Assembly: GCA_023333565.1 (NCBI GenBank)
Contig: JAJKFH010001865.1
Location: forward strand, 2,046,001 to 2,110,000
Length of the DNA stretch: 64,000 bases
Direction of reading: 5' to 3'
DNA from: Puffinus mauretanicus
Taxonomy: Eukaryota; Chordata; Aves; Procellariiformes; Procellariidae
Below are positions 12,671 to 26,200 of this stretch, piece by piece. Every line of letters starts with the position of its first letter. Position 1 is the first letter of the stretch. Below the pieces are notes generated by a model, which saw only the letters and a program-made list of their open reading frames with translations, was not told the DNA's origin and searched no databases. The position numbers were made by a program, and so were the translations under genes.

Positions 12671-15600
12671 TAAGTAATATGACAGAAAAATTGTGTTGCT
12701 GAGCTGTCCTGACAACCTGAGCAGGTGGGAAGGACTAACCCCAGTGATCTTTTGTGGTCTCTCTGGCAGTAGGTTCACTCTGACAGGGGTGACAGTTGGG
12801 TGCCACTGATATTAATGAACCAACAGTCTTGCCAGCTTCAATGAGAAAGAAAAAATAAGTTTGCTCCATTTGAGCTAACAGACCCTTGTTTTTTTGGTGC
12901 TGTTTTGTTCAGCATCATGATTAAAAAACCCGCGAAACTAAAGTACGTAGTTTTAGCAGTAAAAGCTCTACAGTAAATATGCTTTACAATGATAAAGGCC
13001 CTTTAAAAAACTGCAAGATTTCCCCTTCCCATACAGGAATGAATACTGTCTTTTCATACTGGTGGATCTTATACATCCAAAACCAGGATCTTGCATGAGA
13101 TTACTTTTCTCTGGAGTGAGACCTGAACCATACTGGTACATGGGATAGTGCCATAGTTCTCTGCTAGAATATAGGGTTGGGTTTTTTTTGCCAGCATTGG
13201 TATCTGACTATTTAGCACATCCTATTTAGCTTGTTCCTTCAGCAGCTCAAGAACAAGGACAGCAAATGGACAGCATGTCCAGGTAGTCTACAATGATAAG
13301 CTTAAAAAGAACTAGGAAAAGGCAAAATGTTATTACTATAACTATGCCCAAAATATTCACATAGTGTGCTCATTGGTACAGACGCAATTGCAAGAAATGT
13401 GGAATGCACTCAACAGTGGCTGGCACTGTTGTATCATTCCTGCAATTTTAAATCATCATTCCTGATGCTGTAATATTTAGGGATTGGTGAGCTGGTTAAG
13501 ACCACATAAGCATCTAACCTAAACATTTGAGGTTTGAAATCATTTGCTTAGCTTCCCAGCTCCACTCCCAGTTTTCATATGCTCCAGCACTTCCCTGTTG
13601 GGACAAATCCAGAAGGGGAAATATAAAATACCATGAGAGAGGCTGTTCTCTGAAAGTTGGTGGCTCCATGCCAGTGACCTGTTAACCTAGCAGCCATATG
13701 AGCCATGGTCATAGGTAATGCATCAGTACAATCCACAATGCACACCTTGTTTTATGGCTCTGCCTGGTTTTTCTACAGTGTGCAACTGTTGGGACTTAGA
13801 GATGGGGCTTTATTTAGAAAATATTCCTGAAATCTCAAATAGCAAAATGTGTACTTTAAAGTAATAGGTGTGATATTTATAGATGTGATTATTATAGAAA
13901 AATCCAGAGTTGAAAACTAGAGAGAATGAAAGTTATCACTCAGAATGCAAATATGTCTATGTCAGAAGCAAACACTTGATGTACCAAGACAAGTATATCT
14001 CATTCTTCAAAATGAATCACTTTTTATTAAAGACACATGAAAATACAAGCATTTTCTTAGCTGTTTTGGGGAGTGGGACCACAGATAGAACAAACCAAGA
14101 TTAATTAGAGACGGTTGTCCAATAATTTCTGATAAAATAAATCCATAAATTAGCATTGGAACAAAGAACATTCTCAGAAGAGTAGTTTATTTTATAGGTT
14201 AAAAAGCAGAACAACACTGAAGTACCTTGCTTAATCCTGGATTTAGAAAAAGTAAGTTAGAATAAACACTATTCATAACTGAGTACTTTATCACAAGTCA
14301 TCTATATATTTGTATCTCTATCTCTGTATACATACTTACATGGAAATATGGAGAACATCAACTGCTCAAGAAAATTTTATATGATTGTAAAGAACAAGTG
14401 GTGAACTGTGGTGCTCTTGGGACATCAGGTAGTGCTTTGTTGCTGCTTTTCTTTTTCTATTTTTTTTCTTTTTTTTTTAATAGACATAATTTCCCACTGT
14501 GCTAGTAAAAGGTTCTCCCACTGAAATCTTGCTTAAGGACAGATCTGATCTTAAACCCAATGAATTCCTTTGCTGTTGTCTTCAGGACTGAGAAAGTTTT
14601 GGGGGTGTTTCTCAGTAAAAAGTCTCTAGATCTTCTGATAAAGCTATGCGTCTTTGCATGCCCAATTTTGTGTGTGATATCGCTGTTAATCAACTAGGTT
14701 GAGTATAACAAAAGGTCTGGGTAACTCTTGCAACATCACATCTCAGAGCAACAGCTCCAGTTTCCTAACAGAGATGAGGGTGAGAAACTGTAGGATCTTA
14801 TACCACCCTCATTAACTAAGAGCTGGAGAAGTTCCCACAGCACTTAAGAGACATGACTCACACTTGTCACTTGTGGTAGTTATTTCTCTCATTCTTGTCT
14901 CTAGGCTTGTTTGTTTTGTTACAACTTCTCTTTTATTTGTTCTAAAATGTATGTATTGTTTTGCTAGAGAAGGCACATGTTTATAAAAAGCATACCTTGT
15001 ATGTGGATGAAAGGTTTGTGGTGGTCCTCAGTTCTGTAATTAAAATACCCGTAGTTATTGCTGCCCTATAGCAATGCAGGATCATCAATGATCACACCTC
15101 AGTTCTCCAGAGAACAGGGTACGAGCTGGGAGCAGAGTGTGTCTCCACATGCTGGAGTGATGGAGTGATGAATGGCAGAGGAAAAAGGGAGAAGATGAGG
15201 AATGCACTGCAGACAAGCACCCTTGTCTTCAGTATACCTCAGGGCAGAAGAGAGTGCTTTTTAAAAGTCAGAGGCTTAAAAACTGAAAAGCATTCTGGTG
15301 TTTCCTTTGAATATACAAAGCAGAACTGAGAAATCCTGATGCTATTTATCATATGGTCCAAGGCTGATATTTTCTAACCACACATGTCTAAAATTAAGCA
15401 TCTAAATGCATGAATAAGTAACAGATTTAAATTGAAGCTGGAAGTACTCATCACTTGCAAAAGTCAGTCTTTTTGGAAAGAACATAAATGGAAGATGTAG
15501 ATACCCAGCGTGTAGAAAAAAAATGATTCTGAACAGGTCTAACTTGGGTCCAGATTCCATCCTTGTTTTTTTTACCCTGTCCACACAAGAAAGTCTGGCA

Positions 15601-16178
15601 TCCTAGAGATGGGGATGGTTATGATTACCTTCTACTTTTTTTCCTGAATCTTCTTCCATGACTAAGAACTCATTATGTCTGGACATTTCTGTTTATGCTT
15701 TCTAGCTCCTCTGAAATTAAATATCCAACTGGCAATGAAAGCCAAAATGCAAACTGTCTTAATACTTGTTTATGTTTTCTTTTCCTTTTTTTCTGTTCCC
15801 TCTGCCTCTGCCTACTGTACTGAAGTTTACAAATCCTTATATGAGGTCATCTGTCAATTGTTACCCTTGTTGCCATTCTACAGGCCTCACGTTTGATCGA
15901 AAGTCATTGCTCAGTTCATGAAAAAGCTTGTTGTTTGCTGTGAAAAAAAAAAAATATTGAGGCTGTGGTTATAGGATTTTCATTACTTTCCGGGGGTGCA
16001 TATTGGGAACAGATGTGAATGGGCAGTCAGCCAGGTCTTGTCATCTGAGACATAGCACATGGGCACTTTTTGGTATAAAGTCTTTTAAATGTAAAATCAC
16101 CCTGGCAGCAAACCAGACTGACCCACATTACAAAATGACTTTTTAAAAAGACTCTTCTCCATTACAAAACTATACCAT
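12671..16178. other. AT-rich non-coding DNA, no gene seen
   Basis: No coding region, RNA gene or transposon is recognised. The open frames (for example 13910-14104 and 15675-15896) are short and low-complexity. A short 8-bp-arm inverted repeat occurs near 13410-13430 (CAACAGTG/CACTGTTG), which is within chance expectation. Confidence 0.6.
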
Positions 16179-16711
16179 TGTTGTGGGTTAATCCCAGTAG
16201 GCAGCTAAGCACCACACAGCCACTCGCTCATTTCCCCTCCGCCCCACAGAGGGTTGAGGGAAGACGAAAGGCAGAGTAAAAGCAAGAAAACACATCAGTT
16301 GGGATAAAAATTGTTTAATAAGTAAAGGAGAAGTGGAAGAAGAGAGAAAGAAAACAAAACAAGTGATACAAAAGCAATCGCCCACCAACTCCCACGCATA
16401 GACTCTTGCCCAGCCAGTTCCCGGACAAAAGATGGCTACCTACCTAAATCCCACTCCTCTCCATTTTATTGCTGAGCATGCTGTCATCAGTTGGGGCCAG
16501 CTGTCCCAGCTGTGTCCTCTCCCAGCTTCTTGGGCAACCCCAGCCTACTTGCTGGCAGGGCAGTGTAAGAAACAGAGAAGGCCTTGGCACGGTTCAGAAA
16601 TAGCCAAAACACTGGTGTGTTATCAACACTGTTTTGATCACAAATCCCAAACACAGCACCATATTAGCTACTATGAAGAAAACTAACTCCATCCCAGCAA
16701 GACCCAGGACA
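16179..16711 (-). mobile_element. Solo LTR of avian ERVL-type endogenous retrovirus
   Basis: Read on the minus strand, this 533-bp segment begins TGTCCTGGGTCTTGC and ends GGGTTAACCCACAACA. It matches the ends and interior of the LTR at 56577-57157 (581 bp). Shared blocks include the stretch before the U3 core that reads as a chain of CACAGCACC/ATCAACACTG on the plus strand, and the block with CCACACAGCC near the other end. An ATTAAA poly(A)-type hexamer is retained in minus-strand sense (TTTAAT near 16315 on the plus strand). No internal retroviral sequence adjoins either side, so it is a solo LTR. The flanking 5-mers (ACCAT on the left, GGTGT on the right) do not match, so the target duplication is decayed or the ends arose by recombination. 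Confidence 0.85.
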
Positions 16712-19700
16712 GGTGTTTTGCACTTCTCTGCCATCAGACCTACAAATGTTTTCTTTGCTATTTACCTGAGAAACATGTAGTATGGAGCCATTTCAGGCCA
16801 CTGCCCTTTTAATAACATTTCTAACCTTTACTGATTCTAAAGGCTGATATTTTAATTTTTCTGCCCCTGGGTAAAATTGTATGAGGATTATAAATTTCTT
16901 GCTTATTTCCTGACATGTTTTTCCAGAAAAGGCTATGCTGTTACTGAAATAAAAAAATTCACCATATTATAACTTCTAACATACTTCGCATTGTTAATAA
17001 GGGTTAAGAGATCTCTCTCAGGCAGTGGTGTGCAGCCAATGTTTAATAATGTGTTCCCATAGTGAATATATCATTAATCAAGGCAGGATGTCTATGTATT
17101 AGGGGTTTATATGCCACAGGGAAGGTGGTGGATGATAGATTTTTTTTTTTAAAAAAAGCTGTTAATTTTCTTTACAACTTTCCCAGTGTTTTCTCTTAAT
17201 TTTGATAAAAATGGAGGAGACTTTTACCTGATTGCCCCAGTGTAAATGAATTCTTTATAATTGATAAAAGAGAATTTTGAAAAACACATCTTGCTGGAAA
17301 CTGTAACTCTTCATTTCCAAAATGCCCCACCCTCTGACTTCTTGTTCAAAAAACAGTTCAATATACAACTTTTCTTGTTACAAAATAGTAAGGGATATCC
17401 CAAAATGGGATATTGAAATATATCCCAAGACTGCTTTGGAATGATGGGTTCCTGTTCTTTATATTCCAGTATTCATTTATAGATGATATTTTCTTTCTTA
17501 AATACTGTCAGTAGAATTCACTCCACAAAAAAACCCACAAAAAAAAAGACCCCTCCAAAACCCTGGAAAATCTTTTTATGCTTTAAACTTCATCTCTTTT
17601 TTATTTAAGATATTGCAAGCTGTAGTCCTGTATATTTGGGTCAAAATATGTGTCAGTGTTACTGCTTTATTTCGATATTGTTGTCTTTAACATTCAGTTT
17701 GTAGTACTAGCCATTTCAATGTATGTATGTTTTACCTTCCTTTCACTTTTGTGAGTGCTTTCATTATTTTCCAATGCCAATGTGTAATTTAGAAGTTTTT
17801 CAGTTATCCATATTTTATCTTTATTGCACTGTAACGTAAAATGAACAAGGAATCTGATTTAAAAAAACTGATTTTGTGCATCTGCACATTTCACATAGAT
17901 AGAGACAGATTTGAAAGATTTGTGTTGATTCCACATTAGGTTTCAATTTAGACTTTGTTTTTTAAAAAACCCACAAAATCCAACAAAAACCCCTATGATA
18001 AAATCATAAGACTGACAGAAATATTTACGTTCCTTGATATAAGAATTCCAATAAAAAGAGTTTTGCTAAGTAAACATGGCAGTGCTGAGAGCTCTGCCAG
18101 GCAGCATGGACAACCAGAAAGTAAACCCGAGTGCATACTAAAGGGAGCATTTTCATTATCCAAGTTTTGGGAAATGTCAAGAGTAAGAAAACAATTTAAG
18201 AAATTATAAGTATACTGAAAGTTTAAGCTTGGACTTTTAAGTTCCCTTAACTGTTCTCTTTCATTAGCTAAATAGATAACACATTAGTTGTTTTGATGAC
18301 TGTGTATATGTAGTGAGCCCCCATCTTCCTATATGATTGTACTCACAGTGTATAAAGATACTCAGTCCTGAGACCTTTAAGTTTCTTTAATTTCGAGTAT
18401 TTTTAAGTAAGACTTTCAAGAATGCAATTTCCAATTAATCATTACGCTAATTTACTGGGAACATTGTCAACATTTTCATTTCAATTCTTCCGTCAGCTCA
18501 TAACCCTCCTACAGTACATTTGCTGGAGTTTTATCTAACCTACTTTTCTCATCAAAAGGGAGGAGACACTGACTCTCCAATTAATTAATCCCCATTCAAC
18601 CACACTTTTCTTTTTAATCATACCTTCTCATTGTTCCTTTGTGTCTGCTTAATAATTGCACTACTCTGATTCCTTGGTATTGCATTGCTTCTTTTCTTAA
18701 ACAAGTCATGAAAAGGGACGTATCTTCAGTATTTTCTTCTTTCTTTTTGTACCCTTACCTCTTGCACCCATCAAAATCACTGTGCACAGTTCATGATGTA
18801 GTTGTCCTCACTGTTCACCACCAGGTCTTCATTTTTTATGTTTTCATAGCACTAAGCTATTTTTCCTTCTACTCCCACCCTTCCTTGAGGAACATGTTCT
18901 TGAACATTTAAACAGAGGTATGTCTTCCTCTCTTTTTCCTCACGTTTGTATGGGACTTAGCCCATCTGCCATTAATTGCAATGGGGATTGCATGACTGAA
19001 AGTGCTGTCGAAATGCTGGGGTTAATGGCAATCAGGCTATGAGAAGATGCCTCTAGCCAAGCATGACATTATAAAAGTCCAAGTTCCCCTTATGTAGCAT
19101 TGTGAATAAGCATTAACACAAAACAAACTTGTTTAAATCAGTTTAGCAACTGGAAAAACTTAGCACTTGGCAAACCAGCAGTGTTTGTCTCAGCACTCCA
19201 GTGCCAGGGCACTTGCGCACCCGGGCCCCTCCCTTCTCAGACAGCATGCAGCCCCCCATCTAATTTTGGGGACACTGTCTCCCTTCACTGTGGTCCTGTT
19301 GGCACCAAGTGCCTGCAGAGATTAATGGGAGTGGATCTGTTCAGCTAGAAGAGACTAGAACCCTTTGACTTTGCCTTTCCTGGTTGTATTTTTTTTTGCT
19401 TTGCCTTTTTCATGGTAGTCTGCAGCCTGGATGCCAGCCAACTTGTACTTCAAATGAAAAGTTGACTTAAAAGTGCTGCCTGCCATAAATGCTATAGAGG
19501 TTTGCTCAAAACGACAAAGAAAAATAAACACAAGGGCCTACTGCATTACCTAATTCACAGCAAATACCAATTTGTATGCAAGTTTATGTGGAAGAAGACA
19601 TAACTTATAGTATGAGCTTATAAAACATTTTGCTTTAAAATTAGAGAAGGAGGCATGATCTTGCTAACTGTTTGACTAAAGATATTTTCCTTAAAAGTAC

Positions 19701-19986
19701 AATTCATTAATTAATAGTAATTAAATGCTATTGTGATGTACGGTTGTACAGGCTTGTAGACCAAACAAAACCTTGATGATGAACTTAACTGAATTTTAGA
19801 TGTCATATGGTAAAGTCATAATTTGCTCTGTGCGATGATAACAGTCTGATGATGCTGCCAAGATTTATGGTACAAATGAGTATATTAGAATATCTATTTT
19901 TGTCATACAAATTAAATAGAAGATATAATGAGTGCTAAATTTTGGCAATAAACCCAAAGCATTCGTAGCAGAGCAAAGCATTCATT
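16712..19986. other. AT-rich non-coding DNA, no gene seen
   Basis: No gene or transposon recognised. Near 17391-17430 there is a cluster of short inverted elements built from GGGATAT/ATATCCC. A small GC-rich patch lies around 19196-19330 in otherwise AT-rich DNA, without an open frame or splice pattern that I can defend. Confidence 0.55.
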
Positions 19987-20253
19987 TGACAGGACCAGAG
20001 GCAATGGGCACACACCGAAACACAAGAGGTTCCCTCTGAACATCAGGAAACACTTCTTTACTGTGAGGGTGACCGAACACTGGCACAGATTGCCCAGGGA
20101 GGTTGTGGAGTCTCCATCCCTGGAGATATTCAAAAGGCCTCTGGACATGGCCTTGGGCCACCAGCTGTGGGTGCCCCTGCTTGAGCAGGGGCGTTGGACA
20201 GGATGATCTCCAGAGGTCCCGTCCAACCTCAATCATTCTGTGGTCCTGTGATA
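19987..20253 (+). mobile_element. CR1 retrotransposon, 3'-end fragment
   Basis: About 265 bp matches the 3' end of avian CR1 in the forward sense. It runs from GACAGGACCAGAGGCAATGG through the segment that encodes the last residues of the RT-containing ORF2 (the block GATTGCCCAGGGAGGTTGTG) and then the 3' UTR block with CCTGCTTGAGCAGGGGCGTTGG and CCAGAGGTCCCGTCCAACC. The terminal repeat is degenerate (ATTCTGTGGTCCTGTGATA). The copy is strongly 5'-truncated, as is usual for CR1, which inserts by target-primed reverse transcription, and it has no coding capacity. Confidence 0.93.
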
Positions 20254-23200
20254 AGGAATACATAGTTAATGGCAGCAGCAGAGTCTACTGTATGCATACA
20301 GTATGTGTAGTCCTGGTGTGGTATATTGATGCATCCTTATTGCAAAGCATAACCTCCTCTTTTGCTGAGCAACAGGGAATTATTTAATAACGTAGAGCAA
20401 ATGCTGGTTTATTTATCTTTTAGAGAAGATATCCACACTGGTTTTATGTACCTATTTCTGAATACATTTTTATTTTTGGAAGTCTTGTAGCTTTTCATAT
20501 ATTTTAGTGGAGACTAACTATGTGATGGTTCAAGAGAAGAAATGCTCCCCTAAATGGGAAAGCACAAGATCTGCCGAGTTAAGTGATATGGATATTTTGT
20601 GTCTGAATTTGCATTTTTTGCTAGCAATGTAGTTTTTGCCTCCACTTAAACAGCCATTGCAGGCACTAGGCAGGACACTGTGGATATGCTAGTTATGTAA
20701 AAATACTTAAAGAGTTAGCACACCATTACAGAGTCATAGATGTTATCTGGCTTCTGTGCTTCTACTAATTGCTTTGCGCATAGATGGCCGACTGAGTTCA
20801 AAGGAAGGGGACAGTGTGGATGGCAAGCAGTAAACTTTCTTTGTAATTGTTGGAGTATTAACATTCATTGTCATACTCATGAAAATGATAATTTTCAATT
20901 CTTTCAGAATAGGTCATTAAAATTACTCAGTATGGATTTTGGGGCACAGATTAGACAGTTCGTGAAGCAGCCAGTGAGTACTGGTCAGGTCAAAATCTAG
21001 GTTCAAGAGGGAATAGGAAATGCTGTTTATAAATAGGAAGCAGAGAAAGTTCACATGAGTTTCCTATTCTCACCACTGTAGAGTCACCTCCAGAGGTTGG
21101 TTAAGAGGAGAAGCCCAATCTGGATGCTTTAAGTCAGCCTTTGGAAGAGCTTCTCTTTGCCAATGGATTATAGGAGAAATCCAGAGACGGTAGCACTCTG
21201 TGCCATTACATTGTAAGTTGTAGTGTAGCACCTGACACCAATGTACTTTACGTTTAGTCTTTATATTTCCTGTAGGACATGTCATTATTTTATTTTACTT
21301 TTTCCTGAAGGATTAACTTACGTGCAGGGAATAATGCTGCCATTTTCCTTCCACGCAGGCAACAAAGACCCTGGACTTTAGGTCAAAATCTAATATTGTG
21401 TCATGTCCCAGATGGCCATTAGGAAAAGTATTTTGGTATTTATCACACTTGCTAATTCCCTTGTCTTATTCTGTGTGCTAGTATAGAGGATGTTTAACTA
21501 ACAGAATTCCTGGTTTGAGCAGGAATTATTCATTTTGTAGAAATGCTAAATCACAGTTTGAGTATACCTTCATTGGAGACATAACAGTCCTGCCAGGGTA
21601 AATACGATGTCAGCATTATTTTGAGTCTATGTGTGGGAGAAATGGGCTTAAATGGGCTTAAATCTAGACTATTTCAAATACCCTCATTGCTGACCTACCA
21701 GTAATCTTTTTGTTTGCTTGCATTGCACTATAGTGCTTTCTAAAGCAATCTAATTGCCAAACTCCCTCTCACTTTCCTCTAGTGACTCCACCACAGTGTG
21801 CAGGTTGCTTATTCCTAACTTCATTATCACTGGCTCTTTGAACTCTGTCAGCAGTCCAGTCATCTGCTAATTAAGGATCTAGAGTTTCAGTTGCAACAAA
21901 CATAAGGTATTTTCATTTATTAGGTACTTGCAAATCACATTACAACTCAATGTATACAGTGGATTCCCTTCAGTCTGTCTCTGGATGAAAAAATACTTGA
22001 ACTTGTGAGACCACCTAGAATAGAAAATGGTTGTGTCAGCTGGTCATCACATATGCAATGTAAACACACACAGTGAGGCAGATTCCTTCATAAAACGTAA
22101 GAGTTATCAGGCTCTGCCTAGACACCAGCCAGACTATGACCAAAGTTTCAAGCAATACATCTTTTATCGTTCTTTTGGGTGAAGTATTTCAGCAGGTTTG
22201 TGCCCCAAGCCAAAAAAGATTTTGTAGGGTAGTCCCACCTGCGATTCACTGGGAAAACTTATTTTTAAACTGTTTCCATGAAGTATGCCTGGTATGGGAT
22301 CAGACTTTACAAGCTGAATGAAGGTTCTGCTGGATACATATGCAGTACAGTGCCTCAGTGTATGCACCGGAAAAGGTTCAATGCTGGACTCTCTCCCTCC
22401 ACACCTCATTTTTAAGCTGTTAACTATAAGCTCTCATGGTAGCAATGCTACATCTGTACCTCAGGGGCCACTTTCAGGTGCCAGTAACCTCCTGAAAAGT
22501 ACCCTTTGTGTACATTCCTTATATAGAAGTTCTCAGGCCAGAAGTGAAATGTCGTGGAAGGTTCTTGATACTGTTCTTCTAGATTGCCTGCATGATGAAA
22601 GTGTTAAAATATTATGGAGATACTTTATAGAAAGTAAAATCCTTCTTTTTTGTGATCAGGTCACTTAACAATGATGTTTTAAAGATTTCCAACTTATCTC
22701 TGACTTATTTGTCAATAAAGAAAAGTGTCTTTTGACTTGCCAAATTGATGTAGTTTAAAAATCAACTACAATACAGGATGTGATCCTTTACAGAGAACAG
22801 GCTTTCTAAATTATGAGCTGAATCCGAAAAGAATTGTGAAAAGAACATATATTTTTATTCTTGGAAAAAGAGTTATTTACAGGGTGTCAGTGTGATTTGC
22901 ATAAAGGTTTCACCAACCGTTTCAGAAAAGTAAACGTCTCTACTATCTTTCTAGTTGCTTGACATCTTCACAATAAGGTGATGGTCTAAAAAATCAAATG
23001 TCTAAATGGATCTTAAATTTTTGTCTTTGGTAACATTATTTCCACTGATTTTTTTCTGCTGCAGTTCTGTACTGTTCAGTAGAAAATAAACTTTTCCTGA
23101 TACAAATAAGCTATTTTGCACAATGGCAGGAAATCTTCCCTGTATTCTGTCTATTTTACACTCCTTTTTTGCCTTTGATTTTCAGGGTATGCTCCATGAC

Positions 23201-26200
23201 ACTATTTACATGTTTCATATTGGGAAAATAATCTGCAGAAATAAATATGTGAAATAATCTCTAGAACTGTAATCTAAATTGTGTAGGGTTCTTGTCTGTA
23301 CTTTATAGAAAACGGCATTTTTTTTTTACAGTTTTATTAAGCAGTTTTGTATTTGCAGTTGGTATTGTGGCTATTAATGCTATAGCCCACGTCTCAAAGA
23401 GTACAGTAATGCTAATGGTGTCTGAAAAGCACGCTATGAAGTGAATGGTGTGGTTTATGTTTTCAAGTTTATTGCTTTATGCTTTTAATGTCTTTCACAT
23501 TTTTATTAATGAGAGCTGCTACTTAATGCTGGGGGGCTGTGAAATCTATCCTACTGTGATTGGACTTACAGAAGAAATTATTTTTTTTTGTTTAAAAATC
23601 AGCAGAGGTTTTCAGTCCAATGCCTTTCTGTATGTATCACTGGCAGGTTTTTTGGCATACCTTCATTATTATGCCTGCAAGCAGACATTGCCTGTTCGCA
23701 AAAATATGAATTTCTTCTGGAGTTGCTATTTTTTAGTATAGTTTGAAGTTATTGCAAGGTCTAAAACTTCACAGTTATATCATACTGCTGAAAGAATGGT
23801 ATTATTCAAATGCTGAACCTGTAGCTTAAATTCTTATGGTCTGAAAGCCTCCTCTGATTCCAGGCAAAACGTGGAGGTGGTATCACAGCAGTTCAAACTT
23901 GGGTGGCCCTTAGGATTTCAGATTGTATTGTTTGGGCGAGTGCTGAATGTACTGGGGCATATTCCAGAGGGCTCTGTGGCATAAAATTCTAAGTGTTATG
24001 AAAATGTAATGGAAAATTGTAATGTAATAAGGTGCTCATATATATATATGGAGTTCTGCATGTATACATCTGGAACTCTACTCTCTGGAATAAACACAGC
24101 TGCATTTATTTGAATGTGTGAAACAGATTTATATACACAGGAGAATAAATCTTGTATTGCATACTCAAATACACTAGAGTACAAAATTTTAGTTGGCTGT
24201 GTATCACTGTAATGAACTTTCTCTTTTTCTGTCTTTTTTTTTTAATTGCATGAGAATTACTTCAAAATTTGTCCTCTGATTTCAGATTCAGATTTTAAAC
24301 AATCAAAATCCAGGCAATTTAGCTATTCACCTCTCCAAACAATTGTTCCAGGCCACAGTGAATAGCAGTGTCTTTATAAGATCCCAGAGACTTATTCATA
24401 GGTTTAGCCACTGCTGTGTATGTGAGGGAAAATATTGCAATGGGGAGGATCAACTTGGGACCTAAATTCAAATAAACAAAATGTTTTCAATTCACCGTGA
24501 TATGAATTTTAATCTTACATGATTAGAACTGAGTTGCAGATATTACACCTGCTTCTGTGCCCTCCTTACTCATCTTACAACTGTATTTCCAAGTATAAAC
24601 ATTTATCTGTTTACTGTTACTTTGAAAGAACAGTGCAGTGGTGGGATTAGTTCTCATTAGGAGTGAGTACTAGATGCTGTGGATGAGTTTTATCTGCACT
24701 TCCTCCAGCTCAGAACTCTTTGTTCTGAAGTCAGCCAGGAAGGCAAGGGACGAGTGCCCCTCTTTCCTCCCAGACAGAAACATGGAGACAAGGTAAGTAT
24801 CCCCACAGGGACAGAGTGCAGATGTGGGTCTGCTGTCACTGCAGAGGACGTAGCTGGTGACAGTAGTTCTGTCAAGAACTACTTAACAAGAAGAAGTGGT
24901 TCTTGTTAAAACTCTTCAAAAACATTTCATTAATAAAGCACATGAAGAGGGAATGCAAAGCAAAGACACCAGAGAACCCAATCTACACATTGATTTTCTA
25001 GGAGACAAACAGCCTGAATCACGACATTTCATAAGTGTGGCTGTGGATCCACAGCGAAACACGAATAAATCAACATTGTCCTTTAAATAGATTAACACTT
25101 CCTATAAAAAACCCAGTGCTGTGTCCTGCCTGAAAACAGACACGCGTGTGTTAGAACAGAGTGTCACTGTCTTGTGTAGTGGATATAACAGAAGTATACT
25201 TTTTTCCCAAGACCGCTTCCTTTCCTTTCTTGGACAATTCATGTACAATGTAACAGCCCATATGCAGGAAGGTGACCGAAAAAAGCCTGTCTGTGCCCAG
25301 GCAGACCTGCAGAAAATAACTGATCTTTCTGAGACAACCCAGCAATGTTTCCCAGCTTTCCACTCCGCTGGTGCTGTTTTCTCACAACATTGGGAAAGCA
25401 CATGGTATGTGCCAGCCTTCTCTTATTTCACTTGTTCCCAGGCAGCCTTTAAGATATTGCTCCACAGCCTCTGCTACGCTAGAGCAAACCTTTCTCCTGA
25501 AAGAGAGGAGAGCTACCTTTCTCAGAGACTCTGCTATTCCACGCATCATTTTTAAGTTACTCTTGCTTCAGACTGCCCAAAAGGCTCCCCAAAAGGCATG
25601 CCAGTTGCCTTTAGTATCGCCCGTCCAAAGCAGCTTCACACACTGCATTGCAGATCCAGGAGGCTTGTTAGCACTGCCACTTTATGCAAGTCTGCATGCG
25701 TTCAGCTCTCACAGGCCCAGATAGTCAGAGGATACAGCTACTACTGATGCACATATTTATTGTAGTTATGAAGTGGTGAAGCCTAGCCATACCTAGACTG
25801 ACTCACTCTCTTTGAGATGAGTCAGTCAGATATCAAGGTCAGACAATAACCTGAAGAGCACCTAATTCTTGCACATGTTCACATGATTTCAGCTTCACTA
25901 GAAAATTACAGATGTAGATGTGATGTTAGCAGAAGGAATCCATCTTAAGGCTGCTCTGGAGAAAACGTTAAGGGAAAATAGAAATGCAGGATGCTGCCCA
26001 CACTAGCAGGGGTACTCTTCTAAGCCTAGTGAATGAAAGGTCCAAGTAATACAGTTATAGTAACTGTAGTCCACAGTGGACACATAACCATAAATTTCGG
26101 TATAAGGATTCAGAATTTATTTATAACTGAGCTGCTGGAAAAGCTCCAGCCCAGAACTGATGTTTCTAGGTAGTGACATAAGTGGTTTGCTCAGAGATAG

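Noticed and set aside
20286..20303. Perfect 18-bp palindrome
   Set aside because: About 0.2 such palindromes are expected by chance in a window this size; no supporting context.
24036..24052. Short (TA)n tract as a promoter or origin signal
   Set aside because: A simple AT microsatellite in AT-rich DNA; no other signal accompanies it.
25121..25724. 144- and 117-codon forward frames in slightly higher-GC DNA
   Set aside because: They overlap each other in different frames and show no domain or repeat. I could not tell either from chance.
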